Numbered from the stretch's first letter, positions 1 to 10,242 are shown. The stretch is DNA of 64,000 nt from Oscarella lobularis (GCF_947507565.1 NC_089183.1:1922001-1986000), one strand, 5' to 3'. A program made the numbers and translations. The notes: generated from the letters alone by a model not told the origin.

Positions 1-284
1 CGCACTGTTTCTCCACCCAATTGTCGTCCTTCGGGAAGTTTTGGCCTGATGAGCTCAAGACCAACGGCCATGTGGAGTTCAATGCTAAAAAAGTAATTTA
101 CGTACTCAATAGTTAATGTATGTGCTCATTACCCGACGTCATCGTACTCTAATTTCTCAAGAAATCGTCTTTGATTCTTTCAATTAGTTCCGTTTCTGTC
201 CATGCCGTATCGATTTCAAAAAGATTTAGAATGAATCCTTGTCGATGAAGCTCTGCTCGTTTCGAACTTGTTGGCACAGTGCGA

Positions 285-670
285 TCAGTGTGACTTCGTA
301 GAAGAACGATGTCTTTTGCGAATATGACGGAGGACGAACGTCTTTTCGCTTTGTCTCCACGCGATGAGCGCTGGGTGCCCCTTGCTTGATTGGCTTGACG
401 TCGAACGGCTTGACGTCGAGCTGCCGCGGACTGTCTTTCCACGCCATACCGAAGCTAGCTCCGCGGCTGTTGTATCAAATGCTTGCCGTCGCCGCTCAGA
501 AGACGCGTTAGAAGTCGCGTTTGAGCCATCTTGAGTCGCGTTAGAGCCATCTCGAGTCTTCTCGACGATATTTGCGAAACGAGGATGTCGAACGATTGCA
601 TTTGCCCACGCGTCATGATCGGGGTTCCTCTGCGCCATCTACAAGCCTGGAATTTCTTTGGGAAAGAAAG
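285..670 (-). pseudogene. Downstream half of a coding exon interrupted by a Ty3/gypsy element
   Basis: On the minus strand this stretch reads as protein from the left edge of the retrotransposon, through a TAG at 639-641, to a stop at 285-287. Residues just after the TAG include NPDHDAWANAIVRHPRFANI. Removing the element and one copy of its 4-bp target duplication places this frame in phase with the minus frame at 6435-6580, which ends IPWFF. The reading is therefore one exon split by the insertion. Two short internal duplications (about 21 and 15 bp) give DGSNAT and DVKP repeats. Function is not recognised. The TAG may be an older lesion or an unrecognised splice junction. Confidence 0.5.
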
Positions 671-823
671 TGTTACGTCCTTCTTCGCGCGTAGGCGTAA
701 CTCGGGTCCACACTGTGGCTGATGGTCTCTTTCTCGGTCTCTTTATTAGGGATGAGGCTCTCTCCCTCCTCTAATCCAACCTCCCGTATCTATCTTATCT
801 CCCCCGTAACAACAAACACAACA
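671..823 (-). repeat. 3' LTR of the Ty3/gypsy element
   Basis: This 153-bp copy is identical to 6282-6434. It is unusually short for a gypsy LTR. The preceding tetranucleotide AAAG (667-670) is the target duplication. Confidence 0.95.
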
Positions 824-835
824 ATTCCCCCTCCT
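824..835 (-). other. Polypurine tract
   Basis: The minus strand reads AGGAGGGGGAAT immediately upstream of the 3' LTR. This is the expected position and composition for the plus-strand primer. Confidence 0.8.
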
Positions 836-943
836 GAGTCCATGGCACGTCCTCGTGACATTAACACCCCACAGAACACAGACAACTACAACGAAACACC
901 CACCTTACGACAAACGTCCAACTGTCAGCTTGCGTAGGTATGA

Positions 944-2248
944 TCAGGCGGCTTCCTTTTTCGGTCTGAACACTTTCTTGAATCTTTGTCTCCCCACGCA
1001 CGGATGATCCTGGAGTTCCATCGGTACCTTTCTTGCCCTCCCGAAATGAACAAACAATGATCCGCTGGGTGGACCACCAATCGGCTCCACCCGGATATTT
1101 GTGTCGGTTACATCAGCCACACGATATGGTCCCGAAAATTTCGGCGTCAATTTTGTTGGGCTCCGATTCCCTCGGTAATCGACCATCACGATATCTCCTA
1201 TCTGGTATTTTTCCTGAGTGGCTTTCTTATCATATTGCTTCTTAGCCTGTTCCTGCGATTCTCCAATGTGTTGTCGGGCCAACTCCCAAGCATTACCCAA
1301 GCCTTTCTTCAACTCGCTTCCGTAGTCCTCTGCATCCAACTGCGTAGCCAGCGACGGCACCGCTAACGCCGTCTGCGTTGGTAGTCTCGCTTCTCTTCCG
1401 TACATGAGCATAAACGGTGAACTTCTTGACGACGAATGTGGTCGCACCCGATGCGCAAATAACAAGTAATTGAGGTATTGATCCCACTCGCCACCGTAGA
1501 ATTTGCTATGCTTGCTGATCATCTGTATCAAGATTCTGTTCATCCTCTCTACCATGCCATCGGTCTGCGGGTGATAAGCTGATGTATTGATTTTTCGCAT
1601 TCCCGTGAGCGAACACACTTCCTTTATCAGGCTCGAAAGAAAATCACTGCCCCTATCAGACAATAGCTCCTCGGGCACTCCGTGTCGACATATGATCTCA
1701 GTCACCAGCAACCGCGCAATCGTTTCCGCCTTGTGGTTCTTTGTTGCAAATACTTCCGGCCACTTCGTCAAATAATCCATGAAGACAACCGCGTATCGGT
1801 TACCCGTTGATGTCGCCGGCAACGTTAGCACATCCACCGCGACTCAGTGAAATGGTCCACCAACTGGTATCGGTCGAAGGGGTGGCGTCAACCGCTTCCC
1901 GGCTCCTCCATACTCCGCGCACGGCAGACAGGTACGACAGTATTTCCGCACGTCTTTCCTCATTCCCGGCCACCAAAACCTGACCGCTAAGAGCCCGTAA
2001 AGACTTCGTTCTGCAAAGTGGCCTCCAAACCGGCCGGCATGATTCTCTGCCATCAAGAACTCGCGCAATTCCTCCGGTACCGCAACCCGCACACGATGCG
2101 GCGGTCGTGCTTCGACTAGACACAGGACATCGTCAATCAACTCCACGATCGTCGACATCTGCACAATTCGTTTTGCTTCCTGTTCCTCCGCCGGTAAGGT
2201 TTTGTTCTCCAGATAATCAATTATTCTCCTAAAATATAGGTCCTTCCG
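944..2248 (-). pseudogene. pol: Ty3/gypsy integrase domain (two in-frame pieces)
   Basis: The first piece (to 1844) holds the zinc-binding H2C2 module, with HAGRFGGH followed by CRTCLPC. A TGA at 1844-1846 interrupts the frame. The same frame then continues through the DDE core: D in FMDYLTKWPE, D in LSDRGSDF, and E in TDGMVERMN. A C-terminal DNA-binding segment (GDIVMVDY, PYRV) follows, and the frame ends at 944. The piece is separated from RT/RNase H by TAA at 2249-2251, also in frame. Both stops look like point nonsense changes, because homology is continuous across them. The domain would integrate element cDNA into chromosomes if intact. Confidence 0.9.
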
Positions 2249-3700
2249 TTACGCCTCTTGAATCGACTCAGACACTTCCACTTCCAACTCCGGCTTTTCG
2301 CGCGGAGTCCCCTTTTTGCCCTTTTTGAGCTTTGCGCACATCTCTCCCAAATCAGCTTCGTCGGCAAAGGGCAGCGCCGCTAGAGGCGACCGCGAGAGCG
2401 CATCGGCCCTTTCATTCAACCGGCCAGGACGATATCTAATTTCAGGCTCGATCTCCTGAATGGTCATCCCCCAACGCGCCAGCTTGCCTGAGGGGTTCGG
2501 ACTGCTCAACAGCGACTTCAGGGCGCTATGATCAGTGTAAACAATCGTTTTGTACCCCAAACAGTACACCCGGTAGTGGCGTAGAGCCCAGACTACCGCC
2601 AACGCTTCTAATTCGGTGACGCCGTAGTGCCTTTCCGCTGGTGTGAGTGAGCGACTTGCGTACGCAATGGGACGGGATCGTAGATGACCCTTCTCCATCT
2701 TCTCCTGCGTCAGAACCGCTCCTAATCCCGCGTAGCTAGCATCAGTCTCCAAAATAAACGGTTGTGTGAAGTCGGGGTACGACAACACAGGTGCCGTTGT
2801 AAACCGTTCCTTTAGCGCATCTAACGCTTTCTGCCTCTCTTCATTCCATTCGAACTCGACTCCTTTGCGCAATAGAGTGTACAACGGCTCTGCTATCCGG
2901 GAAAAGTTCTGCATAAACCGACGGTAATATGAGGCGAGACCCAGGAACGAACGTAAGTCCTTCACGTTTTTGGGCACCGGAAACTCTTTGACCGCTCGCG
3001 TCTTTCCCCCGTCCGTTGCTATACCACTCGCCGAGATTACGTGTCCCAGATATCGGACCTCTTTCTTCCCAAAGAAACACTTCTTCGGTCGTAGCTTGAA
3101 CCCCGCCTGTCTCAGTCGCTCGAAGATTTGGCCCAGGTGCTCCAAGTGTTCGTTTATGTCTCGCGAAAATACGACGATGTCGTCTAAGTAAACGCTACAG
3201 AACCCGTCCAATCCTGCGACGACAAGCTGCATTACTCTTTGAAAAGTCGCCGGTGCGTTCGTCAGCCCGAACGGCATCTTCGTGAACTCGTACAGTCCAT
3301 CGTACGTGGCAAACGCCGTCTTCGGTTGAGACTTCTTTTCCATCGCAATCTGCCAGTATCCGGACGCTAGATCCAGCGTGCTGTATACCCCAGCTTCGCC
3401 CAAACGATCTAACAGATCGGCGATTCTTGGTAAGGGAAAAACATCTTTCTCCGTTACAAAATTCAGCCGGCGGTAATCAACGCACAACCGTGGCGAGCCA
3501 TCGGGTTTCCGGACTAATACGATGGGACTTGCCCATGGACTTGACGACGGGACAATCACGCCCCTGTCTAGCATCTCCTTAATCAGCAACGTTATCTTTG
3601 CTCTTTGCGAGTACGGCTCGCGCCTGGCGTGCTGTTTGATCGGTGGACTGTCTCCCGTTTCGATTTCGTGCGTCACTAGATGGGTACACCCCAGTGTCAT
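2249..3700 (-). pseudogene. pol: Ty3/gypsy reverse transcriptase and RNase H
   Basis: The frame carries classic RT blocks: PSSSPWASPIVLVRKPDG, LCVDYRRLN, LDLASGYWQI, FGLTNAPATFQ and the catalytic VYLDDIVVFS. RNase H follows, with ETDASYAGLGAVL, ELEALAVVWALRHYR and YTDHSAL. The usual N-terminal lead-in (GCTHLVTHEIETGD) starts in this frame at about 3700, just where the Gag-PR frame loses homology. The two are joined by a one-base frame change, either a mutation or a programmed shift. The frame ends at a premature TAA (2249-2251), before the integrase. Confidence 0.93.
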
Positions 3701-6200
3701 CCAGTGCAAATAAGTCCCCTTGATCCAACACGTATTCACGCACTCTCTTCTTGCTCTCTTCTGACAAGGAACTATTCGAGAAGTCAATCATCTCCTGCAG
3801 ACGTTGCCTTCGATTTGTTTCATCGCCTATCGTGGGACTTTCAGTCGTCTTTGTCTCCGGCGATGTCACGGCAGCTTGCTCCGTATTTGTAACCGGTTCT
3901 CCAAACGGCAATTCCTCGACCTCCGTCAGATCTACCTCGAACTCGTCACCTTTCTTCAATCCGATACGAAGACACCCTTCATTCCGCAACAAAACCTTTA
4001 CCCGGCCAGTCGCGCATGGCTCGATTATCGCATCCTCCATCTTCGCTCCGCATTTCAGCTGCGGCTCCCGTGACGACATCATGACGGAACGTCCCTTTGG
4101 AATTTCTCCTGACAATTCGGCCTCGAATACTCCAGCGTGTTGTGGAGGTAACCGGCATCTCGTTAGAAACCGCACCACGGCTTTGACGCTTCCGTTGGTG
4201 TCCGTCTTGCTTTCTCGACGAAAGTTGACCTTCTCGTGCCATTTAGCCAGTCCCAATCCTCTCACAAGACGTGATCCTATCAACAGTTCGGGATTCGACT
4301 TGGGCAGGAGGTAAAACTCTGCTTCCATTTCCTTCCCGTCGAATTCGACCGTCAATTTCACCACTGCCGATACCGGTAACTTATGTTCCCCAAAGTCTTC
4401 CGGTAGCGCCTGTACTGGCTTGATTAACGAAGCTGGAAGACCTGCCTTTCTCCCGATTTCCTTGAACTTTTCTTCCGCGATGATATTAATCGTAGATCCG
4501 GAGTCAAGCATTGCTTCGACTTCACTCCCGGCTAATCTCATCTTTGCAAAAGCCAATGAATCCTCCTCATCGTTATCCTTTAAAATTCCAACTTTTCCTG
4601 ACCCTTTCTTGTACGTGCGCTGGCTCTTCATTGCCTTTAACTCCGTCAGTTCTTGCTCCATACGCGTTATTCTGTCGTCCACCGTCTCCACCGCGGGTTG
4701 TTCCTTGGGTTCTGACGCTCCCTCTGTGATCTTCGCGACTTGTTGTCCGCGTCCCGCTGACCCTTTTCCGCCAGAATTTCGACCCTCCTTGGAACCTTTC
4801 GCTTGATTGGGACAGTCGAAGCTATAGTGACCCCAACGGTGACATAGGAAGCACTCCACATTCGCTCCGGATCGTCTACTATCCTTCGACTTCTCTGCCT
4901 CCCTTTGATCGGGGCAATCCGGTGCAATGTGTCCCTCCTTTTTGCACGCGTAGCAGCGCACCTTCCTTTCGCCCATTCGCTGTCCCTCGGATCGTGGCCT
5001 CTCTTTTTCTGTCTGTTCTTTTACGTTTCGGCGCATCAACTGTTTTTCGGCTGCCTCTGCTGTTTGCGCCAGCAAAAGCGCGTCCTCAAACGTGCGGGGC
5101 GGCGGTTTTAGCTCCCTCTTCCACCTTTCCTGGAGCCCTTGCTCAAACGCCCCCAGCAACATTTGGTCTTTCAGTTCCTGCGTCATCGGATGTCTGCCGT
5201 ACGCCTTGTCGTAGAGGTGCTGCAGCTGCTGTGCGTACTGTTGCACCGTCTCTTTCTCCTGGACCCGACTGTGGAACATACGGCTTTGATACGATTTTAA
5301 CAGCAGCGGGGCTGCCTTCGCTTGAAACGCTTCGCGCATCTTCGAATACGTTTCTTTGTCCGCCTCGGAGATTGATTCGTACGCGGTGAGCGCTCTGCCC
5401 GTCAGGCGCAAAGCAAACTGTTGAACCTTCAGCTGGCCCGTCCAGCCCGCCACCTGCGCATGTCTCTCAAACTCCTTGACAAACTGGTCGAGTTTTTCGC
5501 CTTCCGGGTCGTCACGTCCGTTGTATGGTTGAAGCTTGGGCATTGCCATCGAGCGGATAGCTGCCATGAACTCCGCCTGCTCCGGCACGCTCCTTTCTTC
5601 TGTCGCTGACGACTCCTTCGATTTTTTTCTTCTCTTTTTCTTTTTCTTTGAGGCCGCCGCACCCCTGTGCCGGTCCTCATCTGACGACGTGTCTTCCGTT
5701 CCACCGTCGCCCTTCGTCACGTCGTCGCGACCCTCTTCTTCTGTTTCCGGCATCGACTCCTCCTCGATCCGGGACTGCTTTCTTCTACTTCCGGTCGACC
5801 GTCGAGCGTCCTTCTGTTGCTTCAGGAGATCGACTTGCCGCAGCATATCGAAGTGACGCTCCCTCAGGACGTCTTTCTCCCTTAGCCAACCTAGCTCGGT
5901 TTCGCGATGTTCCTCTCGCAGTAACCGATATTCTTCTCGCTCCAACCGCAGCTGGTCGATTACGCATGAGAGTTCCTCGGCCAACTGGTCGACTTCGTGG
6001 CGCAACCGCCCCACGTCACGCGTCTCCTCATCCGCGCTCTCACGCCTCGGCGTGGGAACGTTCGGAACCGCCCCCTCTCGCTCGTCGTCCGCCCTGTCGC
6101 TTTCTTCCGCTTCTTGACGCGACGACGACTCGGTTCGTTTCGGCGGCGAAGCTCTGTTCGCCTTCGAAACTTGGCGTTGCGACTTTTTCTGCTGTGGCAT
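3579..6200 (-). CDS. gag: Ty3/gypsy Gag-protease polyprotein (873 codons)
   Basis: It begins at an ATG 82 bp inside the 5' LTR. In order come a charged coiled coil (about residues 60-150), an acidic then very basic stretch (lysine/arginine run near 190), a capsid-like region (about 215-400), and two CCHC zinc knuckles (CYACKKEGHIAPDC near 413, CFLCHRWGHYSFDC near 449). A retroviral-type aspartic protease has its active-site DSGST near 563. Useful homology ends at the motif DLFALDDT; the last roughly 40 codons overlap the RT frame and are probably read-through in the wrong frame. The product packages element RNA and processes the polyprotein. Confidence 0.9.
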   Translation of the reverse strand: MPQQKKSQRQVSKANRASPPKRTESSSRQEAEESDRADDEREGAVPNVPTPRRESADEETRDVGRLRHEVDQLAEELSCVIDQLRLEREEYRLLREEHRETELGWLREKDVLRERHFDMLRQVDLLKQQKDARRSTGSRRKQSRIEEESMPETEEEGRDDVTKGDGGTEDTSSDEDRHRGAAASKKKKKRRKKSKESSATEERSVPEQAEFMAAIRSMAMPKLQPYNGRDDPEGEKLDQFVKEFERHAQVAGWTGQLKVQQFALRLTGRALTAYESISEADKETYSKMREAFQAKAAPLLLKSYQSRMFHSRVQEKETVQQYAQQLQHLYDKAYGRHPMTQELKDQMLLGAFEQGLQERWKRELKPPPRTFEDALLLAQTAEAAEKQLMRRNVKEQTEKERPRSEGQRMGERKVRCYACKKEGHIAPDCPDQREAEKSKDSRRSGANVECFLCHRWGHYSFDCPNQAKGSKEGRNSGGKGSAGRGQQVAKITEGASEPKEQPAVETVDDRITRMEQELTELKAMKSQRTYKKGSGKVGILKDNDEEDSLAFAKMRLAGSEVEAMLDSGSTINIIAEEKFKEIGRKAGLPASLIKPVQALPEDFGEHKLPVSAVVKLTVEFDGKEMEAEFYLLPKSNPELLIGSRLVRGLGLAKWHEKVNFRRESKTDTNGSVKAVVRFLTRCRLPPQHAGVFEAELSGEIPKGRSVMMSSREPQLKCGAKMEDAIIEPCATGRVKVLLRNEGCLRIGLKKGDEFEVDLTEVEELPFGEPVTNTEQAAVTSPETKTTESPTIGDETNRRQRLQEMIDFSNSSLSEESKKRVREYVLDQGDLFALDDTGVYPSSDARNRNGRQSTDQTARQARAVLAKSKDNVAD

Positions 6201-6261
6201 TGCACACTTCTATCCGCAACCCACACTCCAAACTCACTTTCCGGGCTTCCTCGCTCGAATT

Positions 6262-6278
6262 CCGGACACAGGCCCCCA
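6262..6278 (-). other. tRNA primer-binding site
   Basis: On the minus strand TGGGGGCCTGTGTCCGG lies three bases after the 5' LTR. The leading TGG, complementary to a tRNA CCA end, and the position support a primer-binding site. I cannot assign the tRNA. Confidence 0.65.
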
Positions 6279-6281
6279 AAT

Positions 6282-6434
6282 TGTTACGTCCTTCTTCGCG
6301 CGTAGGCGTAACTCGGGTCCACACTGTGGCTGATGGTCTCTTTCTCGGTCTCTTTATTAGGGATGAGGCTCTCTCCCTCCTCTAATCCAACCTCCCGTAT
6401 CTATCTTATCTCCCCCGTAACAACAAACACAACA
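6282..6434 (-). repeat. 5' LTR of the Ty3/gypsy element
   Basis: It is identical to 671-823 and is followed by the target duplication AAAG (6435-6438). Confidence 0.95.
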
Positions 6435-6590
6435 AAAGAACCATGGAATAGCGTGCTCTACGAAAAGCATGTGGGTGTAATAAAATACGTAATCACTATC
6501 ACGAAGGTGCGTGATTGGTTGGCCGTGTTTGCGTGTTTCCAGGGGCGTGACTAGATACTCAAATGCCTTTGGTACTATATACACTGACGT
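6435..6590 (-). pseudogene. Upstream half of the exon interrupted by the Ty3/gypsy element
   Basis: The minus frame is open from about 6590 to the element edge and ends in YTHMLFVEHAIPWFF. It joins in phase to the frame at 285-670 once the 4-bp target duplication is counted once. Upstream it runs into a 21-bp minisatellite, so the rest of the gene is not visible. The product is not recognised. Confidence 0.45.
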
Positions 6591-6826
6591 TGGTATATAT
6601 CCTTCCGTTGGTCTTATATATATTTTTCTGTTGGTCTTATATATCTTGCCCTTAGTCCTATATATCCTTCCGTTGGTCTTATACATCCTTCTATTGGTCT
6701 TATATATCCTTCCGTTGGTCTTATATATCCTTCCGTTGGTCTTATATATCTTTCCGTTTGTCTTATATATCTTGCCCTTAGTCCTATATATCCTTCCGTT
6801 GGTCTTATATATCCTTCCGTTGGTCT
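6591..6826. repeat. 21-bp minisatellite, about 11 units
   Basis: Units are variants of TTATATATCCTTCCGTTGGTC. Units 3-4 recur as units 9-10, so a six-unit (126-bp) block has been duplicated. Because 21 is divisible by 3, both strands are open in several frames. The long apparent ORFs here are repeat artefacts. Confidence 0.95.
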
Positions 6827-6828
6827 TA

Positions 6829-7411
6829 CAGTGCGGTGCAAAAGTATAAGCCACTAGCACGTATATAACTATAGTAAACCATCAACCGAAAACTTTAGGT
6901 TTTACCGGTAACAAATATAACCTAAAGATATTCTTCCTACACTTACCTTTTTCAAAATAATTTTTAGAATTTGCTACTTAACTGCTACGTCTAATTTTAA
7001 TTAGATTAGTCTATACTAGTCACATAGGCCACAACTTACATGAGTTTAATACTACAATAATGGATGAATTTTATTTATATCTTTATATTTTTATTATGTT
7101 TAGTACTTTGTAGAGCCCCCTTTAGCTTTTGCTATAGCCTGTACTCGGCGAGGTAGGCTTTCAACGAGTTTTTTTTACGTTTTCTTGTGGAATGGATTCC
7201 AACGCCGTTTGGAGTGCTGCCCAGAGCTCGTCGCTGGTTTTTGGCTGAGCAGCGCTCACAGAGGTTTTCAGTAGATGCCAGAGATTTTCTATGGGGTTGG
7301 CGTCAGGACAACGAGGCGGCCAATCGAGAACAGTGACGTCATTATTCAGGAACGACTGACGAACGGTTCGTGCGGTGTGAATGCTGGCGTTGTCTGCTCG
7401 TTATGACTTTC
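6829..7411 (-). mobile_element. Tc1/mariner element, 3' half only
   Basis: One end is intact: TA followed by CAGTGCGGTGCAAAAGTATA at 6829, a Tc1-type inverted repeat at a TA target. On the minus strand about 7411-7150 encodes the C-terminal part of the transposase, with NASIHTA and CPDANPIENLWHLL. These carry the second and third catalytic acidic positions. The N-terminal half and the other terminus are missing. The coding sequence abuts exon 3 of a family A pseudogene at 7412, with no intact terminus between. This copy cannot transpose. Confidence 0.85.
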
Positions 7412-8603
7412 TCCAGAAGATCAAAGAGGCCAGGCGAGTTCTCTTCACAGAAAGCTTTCATTTCGTCCTGATCGTACAGCTTTCCTATATCAGGAACGTG
7501 TTTCCAGAAAGCTTCCTGGAAGGACTTCACGAGGGCAAGGAACGACTCTGAAGGACCAAAGATGTAAGGTAAGAAAAGTAAATCTGTTGTGGTTACCTTC
7601 ATGCAGACGCTCACATTCGCTTCTGAGCGTTTGCACGTGGCCTCGAGTCGTTGCTAAGAATAGAAAGAGGTTATAAGTAAATAAGTGAAATTTTTAGCAA
7701 TAGTTTTATTAGGGACCTTCTTTCGACTTTGCTACACTTAATTCCATGCAAAGCCGATTTTTTTCCGCGCATACATCCCTGACTTTTTCCGATAGAGCGT
7801 CTGAGTAGGATAAATATATTAATTATTTAATTAGCGCCTTTTATACGTAAGTTCTCTAAAGAAATAAACTTTCTGTACCATTTTCGAGCTCCGAAGTTTC
7901 AAGTTCAGCGCGGAGCTCGTTGCATCGCCTCACCCTCAAGTCTACACTTTGTTGCGAATTAGCACATACTTTCTGATCGCCTACCGAGAAGTGACTTCGC
8001 TGTGAAAGCCTCTTCGCGAAGAACCTCACGCTCGGTTGAAAGCTCGTCGACCTTCAGAAGAGCGGCAGCCAGCTCGTTCTGCAGGCTTTCGAAATTTTGA
8101 CGCTCGGTTTCAGGGCGCGTGGGCGGGTCTCCCTGTTCATGTATTTATCTAGCACGTACAGGCTTCACAAAAAGGCACGTACCTCAGGACGAGACTGCGT
8201 CGCGGATGCCGCAGCTCTCCTTTTAGCAGAGGGCCGATATTGAGGGTGAGACGTCACCCTCTCGATGGAATCGATCTCTTCGATGTGACGTCTGCAGATA
8301 AACGCCGCGGGATTCCCCGTGATGTCTTCGAGAACGGGCTGAAGACGCTGCGGGCAAGGTCGAAGAGGATCGCGACACCTAGAAACATCGAAAAGAACGG
8401 CGCATCGGTTATCGATATTTCGCGAGTTCTTCTCTCAAGTGGCGAAGACAAAGTTGAACGTCGTCGAAAAACCCTCGTTCGCGAGCGTTTAGTCCCGAAA
8501 ACGGCGTCGGAACGCCGAAACAGGGACGACGGGATCGTGTGAATGGTAGCGATTGGTAAAAGCAGCGAGACATAGTGAGATAGAGCAGGTCCGAAGGTAC
8601 GAA
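7412..8603 (-). pseudogene. Family A paralogue, truncated (exons 1-3)
   Basis: Three exons match the first three exons of the gene at 48203-51405 in order. Exon 1 (about 8603-8183) shares ARERGF and the cysteine-spaced RPCP block. Exon 2 (8132-7985) is a coiled coil. Exon 3 (7547-7412) holds KAFCEENSPGLFDLLEK, against RAFCEEHAPGLYEIMEK in the other copy. Splice sites fit (donors GTACGT and GTAGGC, acceptors AACAG and TTCAG). A frameshift near 8415 breaks exon 1, the start codon is not conserved, and the gene stops abruptly at the Tc1 remnant. The intron between exons 2 and 3 is enlarged to about 437 bp. Confidence 0.8.
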
Positions 8604-9075
8604 CAGGTCTGGCGATCCGCCGAATCGCCGGCAGCTGAAGTACGCGAGCCAATTCCACTGATCCGCGAAGATTTCAAATAGATTTGAACTCTCGCTACGC
8701 GTCTGTAGCCATTGTCGGGCCATTTAGAAGCTCGCGATAAGAGCTGTTGCCTTTCATAGTATCCGGTGACGGAATCGCAAACATCGAAGCGCTCTCCTGA
8801 AATACTGTCCCCCCCAACTAAAAATTCGTCGGACCTCAAATCGAAGCTTTGTCTTCAAAGCTTCGATTGCTGAAAACCCGAAGCTTATCCATTTTGTCTA
8901 CACCTTATCCAAACCCATTATGTGGGAGGGGGTCATTTGAACGGAAGTCCTGAGACCTAATTGGGCTTCTCGAGAGCATGCGCATTTCAACCTTTATTTT
9001 ATTGGGTGACGTCGATTATTGCAAGCACAGACAAAGGCATGCGCATTTGATATTCCGCCCTGCCCCCTCTAAATC

Positions 9076-10141
9076 ATGTCAGATAGCGTCGAGGAGACGC
9101 TCGAAGACGCGTACTGTCTCGCGCGTCACTATCGTTTGGGCGAGTGGTGTCATCGCTTTTCCGCCCAATTCAAACGTCTCTTGGCTTTGGGCATAACCGA
9201 CGGAAAGAAAGCCAAACTGCTCAAGAACGTCGTCGGTGCAGGGAGCCTTCTTTTCTTTCCTTCTAGCGCGGACAACGAGGAAAGTCCGCTTGTTGAAAAG
9301 CATCGTTTCGACTACGAAATAAAGGATTTGGGGAGAGCTCTTTGAAAAAGGAGATTAACAAGGTTGGACGCGATGCCGCTGCGTTTTCTAAACGACTTTG
9401 CCGCGCTTTTTCGATTCCTGGATTCCAGGTTGAAAAGAAGCGCTATGGAAACGTAGTGTTTCAACAGCGTCTCGCCAATCTATATTTGATTTTATGCGAC
9501 GTTGGTGCTTCGGAGGGGAGATTCGACGAAGTGAAGAAGCTAGCCCGAAAAGGGCTCAGCAGTTTGCACCGCGATCAATGTCCGAAGAAAGAAGTTATTC
9601 GCGAATGCCCCTGCCTCTTCGTTTGTCATCTAAGCTATTCTTTTCCTTCATAAAGGTGGGAAATGTAGAAGCAATTCCACCTAAAGGTAGGCTCTTATTT
9701 CACGTTTAGAGTGTCTTTGCATAAGTATCTTATTTTTTCAGGTATTCGACATCTTTCCTTTCTTCTTCGCCGTCTTTCCGGTCGTTGTCCCGTTTCCTTT
9801 GGGCGCGACGTCTGTCATTTTGTGATCAGTCGAAATCAATCAATCGCTGAGGCAAAGAAATTTGGCTATAAGAAATTCTTAACAAATTATTCTGTTTTAG
9901 GAAACTGGGATGTCGAGTATTGTAATCTATGCTGTCATAAAGGTCAAACATTTTTTAAATTATTTTATTAACAGATTAGAGCACACTATGTGAAGAAATT
10001 GGATAGTTTTAACAGTGAACTAAAAAATTTTGGTGAGAAACTTTATGGAAGACTTAAAAGATCTTTTCTTATTTTTTTCTATTTCACACAGGCGTTCTAA
10101 TTACAGCGGGTGACGCCGCGAGCGGTGAGACGCAAAAGTAG
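9076..10141 (+). CDS. Family B gene, multi-exon, function unknown
   Basis: An ATG at 9076 opens a helical protein (MSDSVEETLEDAYCLARHYR...). Homologous-looking coding continues from about 9342 in a different frame, so one frameshift or missed splice lies near 9330. Later exons follow introns such as 9690-9741. The two last exons are joined by the intron GTGAGA...ACACAG and end FGVLITAGDAASGETQK with TAG at 10139-10141. Two more copies (35114-35650 and 53510-53720, minus strand) keep the same terminal exons, supporting a real protein. I recognise no domain. It could be a host multigene family or a component of an unrecognised element. Confidence 0.55.
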
Positions 10142-10242
10142 AAATTCTGATTTAATTAAATGGCTTTTATTAGAATCAATGCAAATACTGAGATTTCACG
10201 GTAAGTTTGACTTTAGTCGAACAGAGATGCATCCCCACCACT

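Larger units (their letters stand above)
671..6434 (-). mobile_element. Ty3/gypsy LTR retrotransposon, complete but pol-defective
   Basis: The two 153-bp LTRs are identical by eye and flank gag, protease, reverse transcriptase, RNase H and integrase coding sequence on the minus strand. The element is bounded by a 4-bp target duplication, AAAG, at 667-670 and 6435-6438. On the minus strand each LTR starts TGTTGTG and ends CGTAACA, and the normal primer-binding site and polypurine tract adjoin them. Domain order is Gag, PR, RT, RH, IN, as in Metaviridae. Three lesions break the reading: a frame change near 3700, TAA at 2249-2251 and TGA at 1844-1846. The copy is therefore young by LTR identity but probably not autonomous. 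Confidence 0.95.

Noticed and set aside
3751-4314. 187-codon plus-strand frame
   Set aside because: Antisense of the Gag-protease coding region, no motif.
5648-6385. 245-codon plus-strand frame opposite Gag
   Set aside because: Antisense shadow of the Gag N-terminus with Arg/Ser/Pro-rich composition and no motif.
6357-6860. Long open frames on both strands with KTNGRIY or LPLVLYI repeats
   Set aside because: Produced by the 21-bp minisatellite, whose unit length keeps every frame open. Only the part at 6435-6590 has independent support.
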